A stretch of 16,998 nt of DNA from an uncultured Eubacterium sp. (GTDB taxonomy: Bacteria > Bacillota_A > Clostridia > Lachnospirales > Lachnospiraceae). The DNA is taken from contig CANTHI010000017.1 of assembly GCA_947653505.1 (NCBI GenBank), positions 1-16,998 of the forward strand, in the 5' to 3' direction. The position numbers and the translations under genes are program-made. This document shows, one piece after another, positions 6,206 to 13,802 of the stretch. Every line of letters begins with the position of its first letter. Position 1 is the stretch's first letter. The notes beneath the pieces are model-generated. The model was not told the origin of the DNA and searched no databases. It saw only the letters and a list, made by a program, of their open reading frames with translations.

Positions 6206-6355
6206 GTGCGCACAAGAATTACATTGGCATGTACAGAATGCAAGCAGCGTAATTACAACATGACGAAGGACAAGAAAACTCATCCGGATCGAATGGAAAC
6301 CAAAAAGTATTGCAGATTCTGCAGAAAGCATACTTTACACAAGGAAACCAAATAA
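6206..6355 (+). CDS. rpmG: 50S ribosomal protein L33
   Basis: This 49-residue protein (start [17 protein letters not shown]) is L33 of the large subunit, near the E site. Two CxxC pairs (C9, C12 and C36, C39) make it the zinc-binding (C+) form, with the family's typical Y..TK..K..PD..E..KYC pattern. The start is GTG at 6206; GGAGGTGG (6193-6200) lies 5 bases upstream. Another in-frame GTG at 6197 is inside that site and is rejected. It is the first gene of the unit with secE and nusG, a common order in Firmicutes; secE follows after 31 bases. Confidence 0.95.
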   Translation: MRTRITLACTECKQRNYNMTKDKKTHPDRMETKKYCRFCRKHTLHKETK

Positions 6356-6386
6356 TTCGGATTGAGTAAAGGAAGTGACAAGTAGT

Positions 6387-6593
6387 ATGGGAAAAGAAAA
6401 AGAGATAGAAACCCAGAAGTCGGACTGGTTTACCGGTCTTAAGGCCGAGTTTTCTAAAATAATGTGGCCGACAAAAGAACAGCTTGCCAAAGAGACAACA
6501 GCCGTTGTCGTAGTATCAGTCATTTTAGGTGTGATTATTGCTCTGCTGGATTTTATTATCCAGTATGGTGTGGATTTCCTGGTGAATTTATAA
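6387..6593 (+). CDS. secE: Preprotein translocase subunit SecE
   Basis: The 68-residue product is the short, single-membrane-span SecE common in Firmicutes, an essential part of the SecYEG protein channel. An amphipathic cytoplasmic part (about 12-35, with WFTGLKAEFSKIMWPTKEQL, where the K-x-x-WP pattern is the family mark) precedes one transmembrane helix (about 38-60, VVVVSVILGVIIALLDFII). The ATG at 6387 is preferred; a GTG at 6375 would add four residues but would lie against the AAGGAAG ribosome binding site. nusG starts 12 bases after its stop. Confidence 0.95.
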   Translation: MGKEKEIETQKSDWFTGLKAEFSKIMWPTKEQLAKETTAVVVVSVILGVIIALLDFIIQYGVDFLVNL

Positions 6594-6605
6594 GGAGGAG
6601 CGAGG

Positions 6606-7121
6606 ATGGCAGAAACGAACTGGTATGTCGTTCATACCTATTCCGGTTATGAGAATAAGGTCAAGGCGAACATTGATAAAACAATTGAAAACAGACATCT
6701 TGAAGATCAGATTCTTGAAGTCAGAGTTCCGATGCAGGAAGTTGTTGAATTGAAGAATGGTGCGAAAAAGCAGGTTCAGAAAAAGATGTTTCCAGGCTAT
6801 GTCCTCATTAACATGGTGATGAATGATGACACATGGTATGTGGTCAGAAATACCAGGGGAGTGACTGGATTTGTAGGTCCGGGATCGAAGCCGGTACCGC
6901 TCACGGAAGCCGAGATGTGGCCATTGGGAATCAAATCTGAGGAAGTGATCGTTGACTTTGAGGAAGGGGATACTGTCACGGTGATCGGCGGTGTCTGGAA
7001 GGATACGGTCGGAGTGATTCAGAGTATGAATCACAGTAAGCAGATTGTGACGATCAATGTCGACTTGTTCGGCCGCGAAACGCCGGTAGAAATAAGTTTC
7101 GCAGAAGTAAAGAAGCTGTAA
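6606..7121 (+). CDS. nusG: Transcription termination/antitermination factor NusG
   Basis: The 171-residue protein has an N-terminal NGN domain (about 5-105; WYVVHTYSGYENKV, later KKMFPGYVLI) that binds RNA polymerase at the clamp. A KOW domain follows (about 118-171; GDTVTVIGGVWKDTVGVI) that contacts ribosomal protein S10 or Rho. Length and domain order are normal for bacterial NusG. AAGGAGG (6592-6598) overlaps the secE stop and lies 7 bases before the ATG. It precedes rplK as in most bacteria, with a 61-base gap. Confidence 0.97.
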   Translation: MAETNWYVVHTYSGYENKVKANIDKTIENRHLEDQILEVRVPMQEVVELKNGAKKQVQKKMFPGYVLINMVMNDDTWYVVRNTRGVTGFVGPGSKPVPLTEAEMWPLGIKSEEVIVDFEEGDTVTVIGGVWKDTVGVIQSMNHSKQIVTINVDLFGRETPVEISFAEVKKL

Positions 7122-7182
7122 AAAGAGCTATTGAAAAAAGCTGTAGACAAGCTTATTAAATGTGTTTTAGGAGGCAACCAAA

Positions 7183-7608
7183 ATGGCAAAGAAAGTAGAA
7201 GGATATATTAAATTGCAGATTCCGGCCGGGAAAGCTACTCCGGCACCACCTGTTGGTCCTGCACTTGGCCAGCACGGTGTAAATATCGTTGAATTTACAA
7301 AGCAGTTTAACGCAAGGACAGCAGATCAGGGAGATACGATCATTCCTGTAGTGATTACTGTATATGCAGACCGGAGTTTCAGCTTTATTACGAAAACACC
7401 ACCTGCCGCAGTCTTAATTAAAAAAGCATGTAATATTAAGAGCGGATCAGCTGTTCCGAATAAAGATAAAGTCGCTACGATTTCCAAAGCGAAACTGCAG
7501 GAAATCGCTGAGCTGAAAATGTCGGATCTGAATGCAGCATCGCTGGAAGCTGCAATGAGTATGATTGCTGGTACAGCAAGAAGTATGGGAGTTACGGTAG
7601 AACAGTAA
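7183..7608 (+). CDS. rplK: 50S ribosomal protein L11
   Basis: The 141-residue protein is full-length L11, part of the GTPase-associated centre on 23S rRNA. The N-terminal domain (1-70) carries [17 protein letters not shown] (14-30), whose Pro23 and Pro26 region is the thiopeptide antibiotic contact. The C-terminal domain (about 75-141) binds rRNA and ends MGVTVEQ. Nothing points to antibiotic resistance changes. AGGAGG (7169-7174) lies 8 bases before the ATG. Confidence 0.97.
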   Translation: MAKKVEGYIKLQIPAGKATPAPPVGPALGQHGVNIVEFTKQFNARTADQGDTIIPVVITVYADRSFSFITKTPPAAVLIKKACNIKSGSAVPNKDKVATISKAKLQEIAELKMSDLNAASLEAAMSMIAGTARSMGVTVEQ

Positions 7609-7617
7609 GAATGGCCG

Positions 7618-7640
7618 CTGCGGGCAGATCAGAGCCGCAG
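7618..7640 (+). other. Small hairpin between rplK and rplA
   Basis: CTGCGG (7618-7623) pairs perfectly with CCGCAG (7635-7640) across an 11-base loop just after the rplK stop. No T-run follows, so it is not a terminator. It may protect the mRNA end or do nothing. The remainder of the 180-base gap is A-rich and holds the L1-type hairpin. Confidence 0.4.
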
Positions 7641-7743
7641 AAAAGAAAAAGATTAAGATATAAAATCTAAATATGGTTTAAATCAGGATCAGAATCAGAA
7701 AAAGACTTAGGCAGATAATTTAAGACAATTTTTATACTTTATC

Positions 7744-7774
7744 GTGGGAGGGGAGGGCTTCCCGCTAAAACCAC
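7744..7774 (+). promoter_or_regulatory. Probable L1-binding mRNA hairpin (autoregulatory leader of rplA)
   Basis: An outer stem GTGG (7744-7747) / CCAC (7771-7774) encloses an asymmetric internal loop (GAG against GCTAAAA). An inner stem follows, GGGAG (7751-7755) / TTCCC (7759-7763), with a 3-base loop. This resembles the 23S L1 stalk and the mRNA sites through which L1 represses its own operon. The ribosome binding site of rplA (AGGAGG, 7776-7781) begins 2 bases after it, so bound L1 would block initiation. The assignment rests on structure and position. Confidence 0.6.
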
Positions 7775-7788
7775 TAGGAGGTAATGAA

Positions 7789-8484
7789 ATGAAAAGAAGT
7801 AAGAGGTATCAGGAGTTTGGAAAGCAGGTAGACAAGGCAAAACTTTATGAATCTGCAGAAGCACTTGCGCTTGCGAAAAAGACAGCAACTTCAAAATTTG
7901 ATGAAACAATCGAAGTGCACATCAAGACCGGATGTGACGGACGTCATGCAGAGCAGCAGGTCCGCGGTGCGGTGGTACTGCCTCATGGAACTGGAAAAAC
8001 GGTAAAAGTACTTGTATTTGCCAAAGGTGTGAAGTTAGACGAAGCGCAGGCAGCAGGTGCGGATCATGTCGGCGGAGAAGAGCTGATTCCGAAGATTCAG
8101 AATGACGGCTGGCTGGATTTTGATGTTGTTGTAGCTACGCCTGATATGATGGGTGTTGTTGGACGTCTGGGACGTGTGCTCGGACCAAAAGGCTTAATGC
8201 CGAACCCGAAAGCTGGTACCGTAACGATGGATGTTACAAAAGCCATTAACGATATCAAAGCTGGTAAGATTGAATATAGATTAGACAAGGCAAATATTAT
8301 CCATGTGCCGATTGGAAAAGCATCCTTTACAGAAGAACAGTTAGCGGACAACTTCCAGAGCCTTATGGATGCAGTTATCAAAGCAAGACCAAGCGCATTA
8401 AAGGGCCAGTATATCAGAAGCTGTACGGTCGCTTCTACAATGGGACCTGGCGTTAAGATTAATACTGCCAGTCTTGCAAAATAA
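7789..8484 (+). CDS. rplA: 50S ribosomal protein L1
   Basis: The 231-residue product is L1, which forms the mobile L1 stalk at the ribosomal E site and can repress its own mRNA. It begins [16 protein letters not shown] and carries the family region [21 protein letters not shown] (about 129-149) that contacts rRNA. ATG 7789 is chosen because AGGAGG is 7 bases upstream; a longer frame from 7744 would translate the regulatory hairpin. Length is normal. No terminator follows, so read-through into the L10 leader promoter region is possible. Confidence 0.97.
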   Translation: MKRSKRYQEFGKQVDKAKLYESAEALALAKKTATSKFDETIEVHIKTGCDGRHAEQQVRGAVVLPHGTGKTVKVLVFAKGVKLDEAQAAGADHVGGEELIPKIQNDGWLDFDVVVATPDMMGVVGRLGRVLGPKGLMPNPKAGTVTMDVTKAINDIKAGKIEYRLDKANIIHVPIGKASFTEEQLADNFQSLMDAVIKARPSALKGQYIRSCTVASTMGPGVKINTASLAK

Positions 8485-8487
8485 TTG

Positions 8488-8516
8488 TTGACAATAGATC
8501 ATAATGATATTATAAT
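8488..8516 (+). promoter_or_regulatory. Consensus sigma-A promoter of the L10 leader / rplJ-rplL
   Basis: TTGACA (8488-8493), exactly 17 bases, and TATAAT (8511-8516): a perfect sigma-A promoter, starting 3 bases after the rplA stop. It should be very strong, with attenuation left to the leader RNA. Confidence 0.9.
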
Positions 8517-8521
8517 GTGTA

Positions 8522-8640
8522 GCATATTGCCGAAGACAGCAGGTGCCGTAGGGCGTAACAGTATTGGCCTGCCGAGGAGTTTATTTCAGATGTGAACGTG
8601 ATGATAAGCCTCTCTGTCTTTGCAGGGAGGCTTATTGTAT
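8522..8640 (+). ncRNA. L10 ribosomal protein leader RNA
   Basis: The leader before rplJ shows the conserved pattern of the Firmicute L10 leader (binding site of the L10(L12)4 complex): CCGAAGACAGCAGGTGCCG (8530-8548) and CCTGCCGAGG downstream, pairing CAGG with CCTG. A 13-bp hairpin follows at 8604-8635 (ATAAGCCTCTCTG / CAGGGAGGCTTAT, one G-U, loop TCTTTG), in the place of the attenuator terminator. Its U-tract is poor (TTATTGTATGT). Excess L10-L7/L12 would be expected to lower rplJ-rplL expression through it. Both ends are approximate. Confidence 0.85.
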
Positions 8641-8693
8641 GTGAGAATAACTCGGAACTGAGCAATAAAAATAAATGAAGGAGGTGCTCATTC

Positions 8694-9239
8694 GTGGCAA
8701 AAGTAGAATTGAAGCAGCCGGTCGTGCAGGAAATTGCTGAAAATATCAAAGATGCGCAGTCTGTTGTAATCGTCGATTACCGCGGTCTTACCGTTGCACA
8801 GGATACACAGCTTCGTAAAGAGTTAAGAGAAGCAGGCATTACGTACAAAGTATACAAAAATACATTGATGAATTTTGCTTTTAAAGGTACTGAGTTCGAA
8901 AGCCTGACAGACTGTCTGGAAGGCCCGAACGCAATCGCGATATCCAAAGATGATGCGACTGCTCCGGCCAGACTTCTCGCAAAATTCGCAAAAACCGCTC
9001 CTGCATTGGAAATCAAGGCAGGTGTTGTAGAAGGCAACTTCTATGATACGGAAGCGATGAAAGAAATTTCAAGTATTCCGTCCAGAGAAGAATTGCTGTC
9101 CAGACTGCTTGGAAGCTTCCAGTCACCAATTACGAACTTTGCACGCGTAATCAAACAGATCGCAGAAAAAGACGGTGAAGGCGAAGCTGCTCCGGCAGAA
9201 GCAGAAGCTCCTGCAGCAGAAGCCCCGGCAGAGGCTTAA
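8694..9239 (+). CDS. rplJ: 50S ribosomal protein L10
   Basis: The 181-residue protein is L10, which anchors the L7/L12 dimers in the stalk. It carries the usual SVVIVDYRGLTV start region (about 23-34), the YKNTL segment (about 54-58), and a C-terminal helix that binds L7/L12. The last 20 residues are an Ala/Glu/Pro-rich tail (EGEAAPAEAEAPAAEAPAEA) beyond the length of B. subtilis L10; such tails are frequent in Clostridia and probably disordered. The start is GTG at 8694, with a near-perfect anti-16S match AAGGAGGTG (8678-8686) 7 bases before it. Confidence 0.96.
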   Translation: MAKVELKQPVVQEIAENIKDAQSVVIVDYRGLTVAQDTQLRKELREAGITYKVYKNTLMNFAFKGTEFESLTDCLEGPNAIAISKDDATAPARLLAKFAKTAPALEIKAGVVEGNFYDTEAMKEISSIPSREELLSRLLGSFQSPITNFARVIKQIAEKDGEGEAAPAEAEAPAAEAPAEA

Positions 9240-9285
9240 GATTGGAAAAGAATCAGAATCGTTTATAAAATAGGAGGAAATAAAA

Positions 9286-9651
9286 ATGACTACAGCTGAG
9301 ATCATTGAGGTAATCAAAGGCTTAACCGTATTAGAGTTAAATGATTTAGTAAAAGCATGTGAAGAAGAATTTGGCGTATCTGCAGCAGCAGGCGTTGTAG
9401 TTGCAGCAGCAGGCGGCGCAGCTGAAGCAGCAGAAGAAAAGACAGAATTTGACGTAGAGCTGACAGAAGTAGGTCCGAACAAAGTTAAGGTTATTAAGGT
9501 TGTCCGTGAAGCTACAGGCCTGGGCTTAAAGGAAGCAAAAGAAGTCGTAGACAACGCGCCAAAGGTTGTAAAAGAGCAGGCTGATAAGGCTTCTGCAGAA
9601 GAACTGAAGGCAAAACTGGAAGCAGAAGGCGCTAAGGTTACATTAAAATAA
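9286..9651 (+). CDS. rplL: 50S ribosomal protein L7/L12
   Basis: The 121-residue product is the stalk protein L7/L12, which recruits and stimulates translational GTPases. The N-terminal dimerisation domain (about 1-30) is followed by an Ala/Gly-rich hinge (about 32-50). The globular C-terminal domain (about 54-121) has the GTPase-factor binding helix [24 protein letters not shown] (9272-9277) lies 8 bases before the ATG. It is the last gene of the rplJ-rplL unit. Confidence 0.97.
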   Translation: MTTAEIIEVIKGLTVLELNDLVKACEEEFGVSAAAGVVVAAAGGAAEAAEEKTEFDVELTEVGPNKVKVIKVVREATGLGLKEAKEVVDNAPKVVKEQADKASAEELKAKLEAEGAKVTLK

Positions 9652-9668
9652 GATTTTGAAAAAAATAG

Positions 9669-9714
9669 GAGTTGTTACACAGGCTGAAAGCTTTGCTGTA
9701 ACAGCTCTTTTTTT
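9669..9714 (+). terminator. Intrinsic terminator after rplL
   Basis: GAGTTGTTACA (9669-9679) pairs with TGTAACAGCTC (9697-9707), an 11-bp stem with one G-U, followed by seven T. It separates rplJ-rplL from rpoB. A 17-base loop makes it only moderately efficient, so partial read-through is likely. Confidence 0.85.
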
Positions 9715-9766
9715 GTCTGATTTGTATGGGAAGTCTTTTATTCCGTGAATTTCTGGAAAAAAATCC

Positions 9767-9796
9767 TTGACGAACCAGTAGGACTTGTGCTATCAT
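9767..9796 (+). promoter_or_regulatory. Sigma-A promoter of rpoB-rpoC
   Basis: TTGACG (9767-9772), an 18-base spacer and TATCAT (9791-9796). It gives rpoB its own transcription start about 100 bases before the ATG, after the rplL terminator. Confidence 0.75.
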
Positions 9797-9801
9797 ATAC
9801 G

Positions 9802-9848
9802 TTGCACTTATTGTGCAAATCGGCTTCTTTTGCAGCGAAGCTGCAGCC
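9802..9848 (+). promoter_or_regulatory. Structured leader of rpoB with two perfect hairpins
   Basis: TTGCAC (9802-9807) and GTGCAA (9813-9818) pair perfectly around TTATT. TGCAGC (9831-9836) and GCTGCA (9840-9845) pair perfectly around GAA. GGC/GCC (9822-9824 / 9846-9848) would extend the second one. Neither has a T-run. The predicted transcript starts near 9803, so the first hairpin would be at its extreme 5' end. It fits no leader family I recognise; RNA stabilisation or autoregulation is conceivable. Confidence 0.5.
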
Positions 9849-9902
9849 CATATCTATATGTGCTTTTTGGTTGAAAATAAAGAACGAGAGGTGAAACGTC
9901 AT

Positions 9903-12900
9903 ATGGAGAAGAACAGAATACGTCCGGTAAATACTGGCAGAAGTATACGTATGAGTTACTCGAGACAAAAAGAGGTTCTGGAAATGCCGAATCTGATCGA
10001 AGTCCAGAAGGATTCCTATCAGTGGTTCTTAAAAGAAGGATTGAAAGAAGTATTTCAGGACATCTCTCCGATCTCCGACTACAGCGGGCATCTGAGTCTG
10101 GATTTCATTGATTTTACATTATGCGAGAATGACGTAAAATATACGATTCCGGAATGTAAAGAACGGGATGCAACTTATGCGGCTCCTTTGAAAGTAAAAG
10201 TCAGACTGTATAACAAAGAAAATGGCGAAATCAATGACCATGAGATTTTTATGGGAGATCTGCCGTTGATGACGGAAACGGGTACGTTTGTGATCAATGG
10301 CGCGGAACGTGTAATTGTCAGTCAGTTAGTGCGTTCGCCTGGTATTTACTATGCGGTTTCTCATGACAAAGTCGGTAAGACTTTATATTCCTGTACCGTT
10401 ATTCCGAACCGTGGCGCATGGCTGGAATACGAGACAGACTCCAATGACGTGTTTTATGTTCGTGTAGACCGGACAAGAAAAGTTCCGATCACAGTGCTTG
10501 TCCGTGCGCTGGGTGTCGGGACAAATCAGGAAATTATAGATTTGTTTGGGGAAGAGCCAAAGATCGTTGCAAGTTTTGGAAAAGATGTTGCGACGAATTA
10601 TGAACAGGGTTTGTTAGAATTATATAAGAAAATCCGTCCGGGAGAGCCGCTGACTGTGGACAGCGCGGAAAGCCTGATCACAGCGATGTTTTTTGATCCA
10701 AGAAGATATGATCTGGCGAAAGTCGGGCGTTATAAATTTAATAAAAAACTGCATTTTAAAAACAGGCTGAAAGGGCAGGTTCTGGCGGAACCGGTATCTT
10801 TTCCGGATCCGGAGACCGGTGAAGTGATTGAGCTGCAGCCGGGGACGATGCTGTCCCGTGAAGCCGCGGAAAAAATACAGAATGCTGCCATTCCGTATGT
10901 CTGGATACAGACGGAGGAGCGGAATGTAAAAGTACTGTCTTCGATGATGGTAGATTTTAGTGTATGGTGTCCGCAGATAGATCCGAATGAAGCCGGGATT
11001 CGGGAGCTGGTTTATTATCCGGCATTGAAAAAGCTTTTAGAGGAAAATGAGGGCGCGGATGATGAAGAATTAAAAGCGCTGTTTCGTAAAAATATCAATC
11101 TGCTTGTGCCTAAGCATATTACAAAGGAAGATATTTTTGCTTCGATCAATTATAATATGCATCTGGAGTGGGAGATTGGCAATGACGATGACATTGACCA
11201 TTTGGGAAACCGCCGGATTCGTGCGGTCGGAGAGCTGCTGCAGAATCAGTACCGGATTGGCCTTTCACGTCTGGAAAGAGTAGTACGGGAACGTATGACG
11301 ACGCAGGATCTGGAAGGGATTTCGCCGCAGAGTCTGATTAATATCAAGCCGGTAACGGCGGCGGTGAAGGAGTTTTTCGGGTCTTCCCAGCTGTCCCAGT
11401 TTATGGATCAGAATAATCCGCTTGGTGAGCTGACGCATAAGAGGCGTCTGTCTGCGCTGGGACCGGGTGGTCTGTCCAGAGACCGTGCCGGATTCGAGGT
11501 CCGTGACGTGCATTATTCGCATTATGGAAGAATGTGCCCGATCGAGACGCCTGAAGGACCGAACATCGGTCTGATCAACTCACTGGCCTGCTATGCGAGA
11601 ATTAATGAGTATGGATTTGTGGAAGCGCCATACCGTAAGATCGATAAATCCGATCCGAAGAATCCGCGGGTTACAGAAGAAGTTGTATATATGACGGCTG
11701 ATGAAGAAGATAATTACCATGTAGCGCAGGCGAATGAAAAGCTGGATGAGAATGGGCATTTTGTACGTAATTCTGTATCCGGCCGTTATCTGGAAGAGAC
11801 ACAGGAATATGACAAAACGATGTTTGATTATATGGACGTGTCGCCAAAGATGGTGTTTTCTGTTGCTACGGCGCTGATTCCGTTTTTACAGAACGATGAC
11901 GCGAACCGTGCGCTGATGGGATCCAACATGCAGCGTCAGGCAGTGCCGCTGCTGACGACGGAAGCGCCTGTAGTTGGTACTGGTATGGAGCCGAAGGCTG
12001 CTGTGGATTCGGGTGTCTGCGTGGTGGCAAAAAAGGCTGGTACGATTGAAAGTTCGGTATCCAATGAGATTAAGATCCGCAACGATGATGGTTCGCTGAG
12101 TACGTACCGGCTGTCTAAATTTACGAGAAGTAACCAGAGCAACTGTTATAATCAGAGACCGGTCGTGTTTAAAGGTGAGCATGTAGAGGCTGGCGAGGTG
12201 ATCGCTGACGGTCCGTCTACTTCGCAGGGCGAGCTTGCGCTTGGAAAAAATCCGCTGATCGGATTTATGACATGGGAAGGTTATAATTACGAGGATGCCG
12301 TATTATTAAGTGAACGGTTAGTACAGGACGATGTGTATACATCGATTCATATAGAGGAATATGAAGCAGAAGCACGTGATACAAAGCTGGGGCCGGAGGA
12401 GATTACAAGAGATGTACCTGGTGTCGGCGATGATGCGTTAAAAGATCTGGACGAAAGAGGTATTATCCGGATTGGCGCAGAGGTGCGTGCTGGTGATATT
12501 CTGGTCGGAAAGGTAACTCCGAAAGGAGAGACGGAGCTGACCGCAGAGGAAAGACTGCTTCGTGCGATTTTTGGTGAAAAAGCAAGAGAAGTGCGGGATA
12601 CTTCTTTGAAAGTACCGCATGGGGAATACGGAATTGTAGTGGATGCAAAAGTATTCACGAGGGACAACGGAGACGAGCTGTCGCCGGGCGTCAATCAGGC
12701 AGTCCGTATTTACATTGCGCAGAAGAGAAAAATCTCGGTTGGAGATAAGATGGCCGGCCGTCATGGAAACAAGGGTGTGGTTTCCCGTGTATTGCCGGTA
12801 GAAGATATGCCGTTTTTACCAAACGGGCGTCCACTGGATATTGTATTGAATCCTCTGGGTGTGCCGTCGCGTATGAATATCGGGCAGGTGCTGGAGATTC

Positions 12901-13787
12901 ATTTAAGCCTTGCTGCCAAAGCGCTTGGATTTAATATCGAGACGCCGGTGTTTGACGGTGCAAAGGAAGTGGATATTCAGGATACGCTGGAGCTGGCAAA
13001 TGATTATGTCAATATGGAATGGGAAGATTTTGAAGCAAAATACCAGGACCAGCTGCGCGAGGATGTGATCCGGTATTTATCCGATCACAGAGATCACAGG
13101 GAAGTGTGGAAAGGTGTGCCGATTTCCAGAGATGGAAAAGTACGGCTGCGTGATGGCCGGACGGGAGAGTATTTTGACTCGCCGGTAACAATCGGGCACA
13201 TGCATTATCTGAAGCTGCATCATCTGGTAGATGATAAGATCCATGCACGTTCTACGGGGCCGTACTCGTTAGTAACGCAGCAGCCGCTGGGCGGAAAAGC
13301 ACAGTTTGGCGGACAGCGTTTCGGAGAGATGGAAGTATGGGCGCTGGAAGCATATGGTGCGTCTTATACGCTGCAGGAAATCCTGACAGTGAAATCGGAT
13401 GATGTAGTCGGACGTGTAAAGACTTATGAAGCGATTATTAAAGGGGAAAATATACCAGAACCAGGTATACCGGAATCCTTTAAGGTATTGCTTAAGGAGC
13501 TGCAGTCGCTGGCGCTGGATGTCAGGGTGCTGGATGAAAATCGCAACGAAGTGCAGCTGATGGAAACGAGTGAATATGGTAATACAGATTTAAATTCTAT
13601 TATATCCGGAGATAAGGATTTTGCATTCGAAAGCAATGAGTCTTTCAGCAAAATGGGATTTTCCAAGAAGGAATTTGACGCTGAGAGTGAAGAGCTGGTG
13701 GATGCAGAAGAAGATGAACTGGAAGAAGATGAAGATGATTCTATTTTTGTAGATGACTTTGAAGATGACGGTTCAGATATGGAATAG
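9903..13787 (+). CDS. rpoB: DNA-directed RNA polymerase subunit beta
   Basis: The 1294-residue product is full-length RpoB, half of the RNA polymerase catalytic centre. It starts [20 protein letters not shown], as clostridial RpoB does; a longer frame from 9813 would run through the leader hairpin, and GAGAGGTG lies before the ATG at 9903. The rifampicin region is at 491-520 ([10 protein letters not shown] to the RRLSAL segment), with Q499, D502, H512 and S517 as in sensitive enzymes. G508 replaces E. coli Ser522, a change common in Firmicutes. The [12 protein letters not shown] catalytic segment and the C-terminal [20 protein letters not shown] are intact. The last 35 residues (about 1260-1294) are an extremely acidic tail. 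rpoC follows after 15 bases. Confidence 0.97.
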   Translation: MEKNRIRPVNTGRSIRMSYSRQKEVLEMPNLIEVQKDSYQWFLKEGLKEVFQDISPISDYSGHLSLDFIDFTLCENDVKYTIPECKERDATYAAPLKVKVRLYNKENGEINDHEIFMGDLPLMTETGTFVINGAERVIVSQLVRSPGIYYAVSHDKVGKTLYSCTVIPNRGAWLEYETDSNDVFYVRVDRTRKVPITVLVRALGVGTNQEIIDLFGEEPKIVASFGKDVATNYEQGLLELYKKIRPGEPLTVDSAESLITAMFFDPRRYDLAKVGRYKFNKKLHFKNRLKGQVLAEPVSFPDPETGEVIELQPGTMLSREAAEKIQNAAIPYVWIQTEERNVKVLSSMMVDFSVWCPQIDPNEAGIRELVYYPALKKLLEENEGADDEELKALFRKNINLLVPKHITKEDIFASINYNMHLEWEIGNDDDIDHLGNRRIRAVGELLQNQYRIGLSRLERVVRERMTTQDLEGISPQSLINIKPVTAAVKEFFGSSQLSQFMDQNNPLGELTHKRRLSALGPGGLSRDRAGFEVRDVHYSHYGRMCPIETPEGPNIGLINSLACYARINEYGFVEAPYRKIDKSDPKNPRVTEEVVYMTADEEDNYHVAQANEKLDENGHFVRNSVSGRYLEETQEYDKTMFDYMDVSPKMVFSVATALIPFLQNDDANRALMGSNMQRQAVPLLTTEAPVVGTGMEPKAAVDSGVCVVAKKAGTIESSVSNEIKIRNDDGSLSTYRLSKFTRSNQSNCYNQRPVVFKGEHVEAGEVIADGPSTSQGELALGKNPLIGFMTWEGYNYEDAVLLSERLVQDDVYTSIHIEEYEAEARDTKLGPEEITRDVPGVGDDALKDLDERGIIRIGAEVRAGDILVGKVTPKGETELTAEERLLRAIFGEKAREVRDTSLKVPHGEYGIVVDAKVFTRDNGDELSPGVNQAVRIYIAQKRKISVGDKMAGRHGNKGVVSRVLPVEDMPFLPNGRPLDIVLNPLGVPSRMNIGQVLEIHLSLAAKALGFNIETPVFDGAKEVDIQDTLELANDYVNMEWEDFEAKYQDQLREDVIRYLSDHRDHREVWKGVPISRDGKVRLRDGRTGEYFDSPVTIGHMHYLKLHHLVDDKIHARSTGPYSLVTQQPLGGKAQFGGQRFGEMEVWALEAYGASYTLQEILTVKSDDVVGRVKTYEAIIKGENIPEPGIPESFKVLLKELQSLALDVRVLDENRNEVQLMETSEYGNTDLNSIISGDKDFAFESNESFSKMGFSKKEFDAESEELVDAEEDELEEDEDDSIFVDDFEDDGSDME

Positions 13788-13802
13788 AAGGGAGTGCCAT
13801 AT

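Noticed and set aside
9813..9902. Thirty-residue N-terminal extension of RpoB
   Set aside because: It would start inside a leader hairpin without a ribosome binding site, and RpoB of related bacteria begins at the equivalent of 9903.
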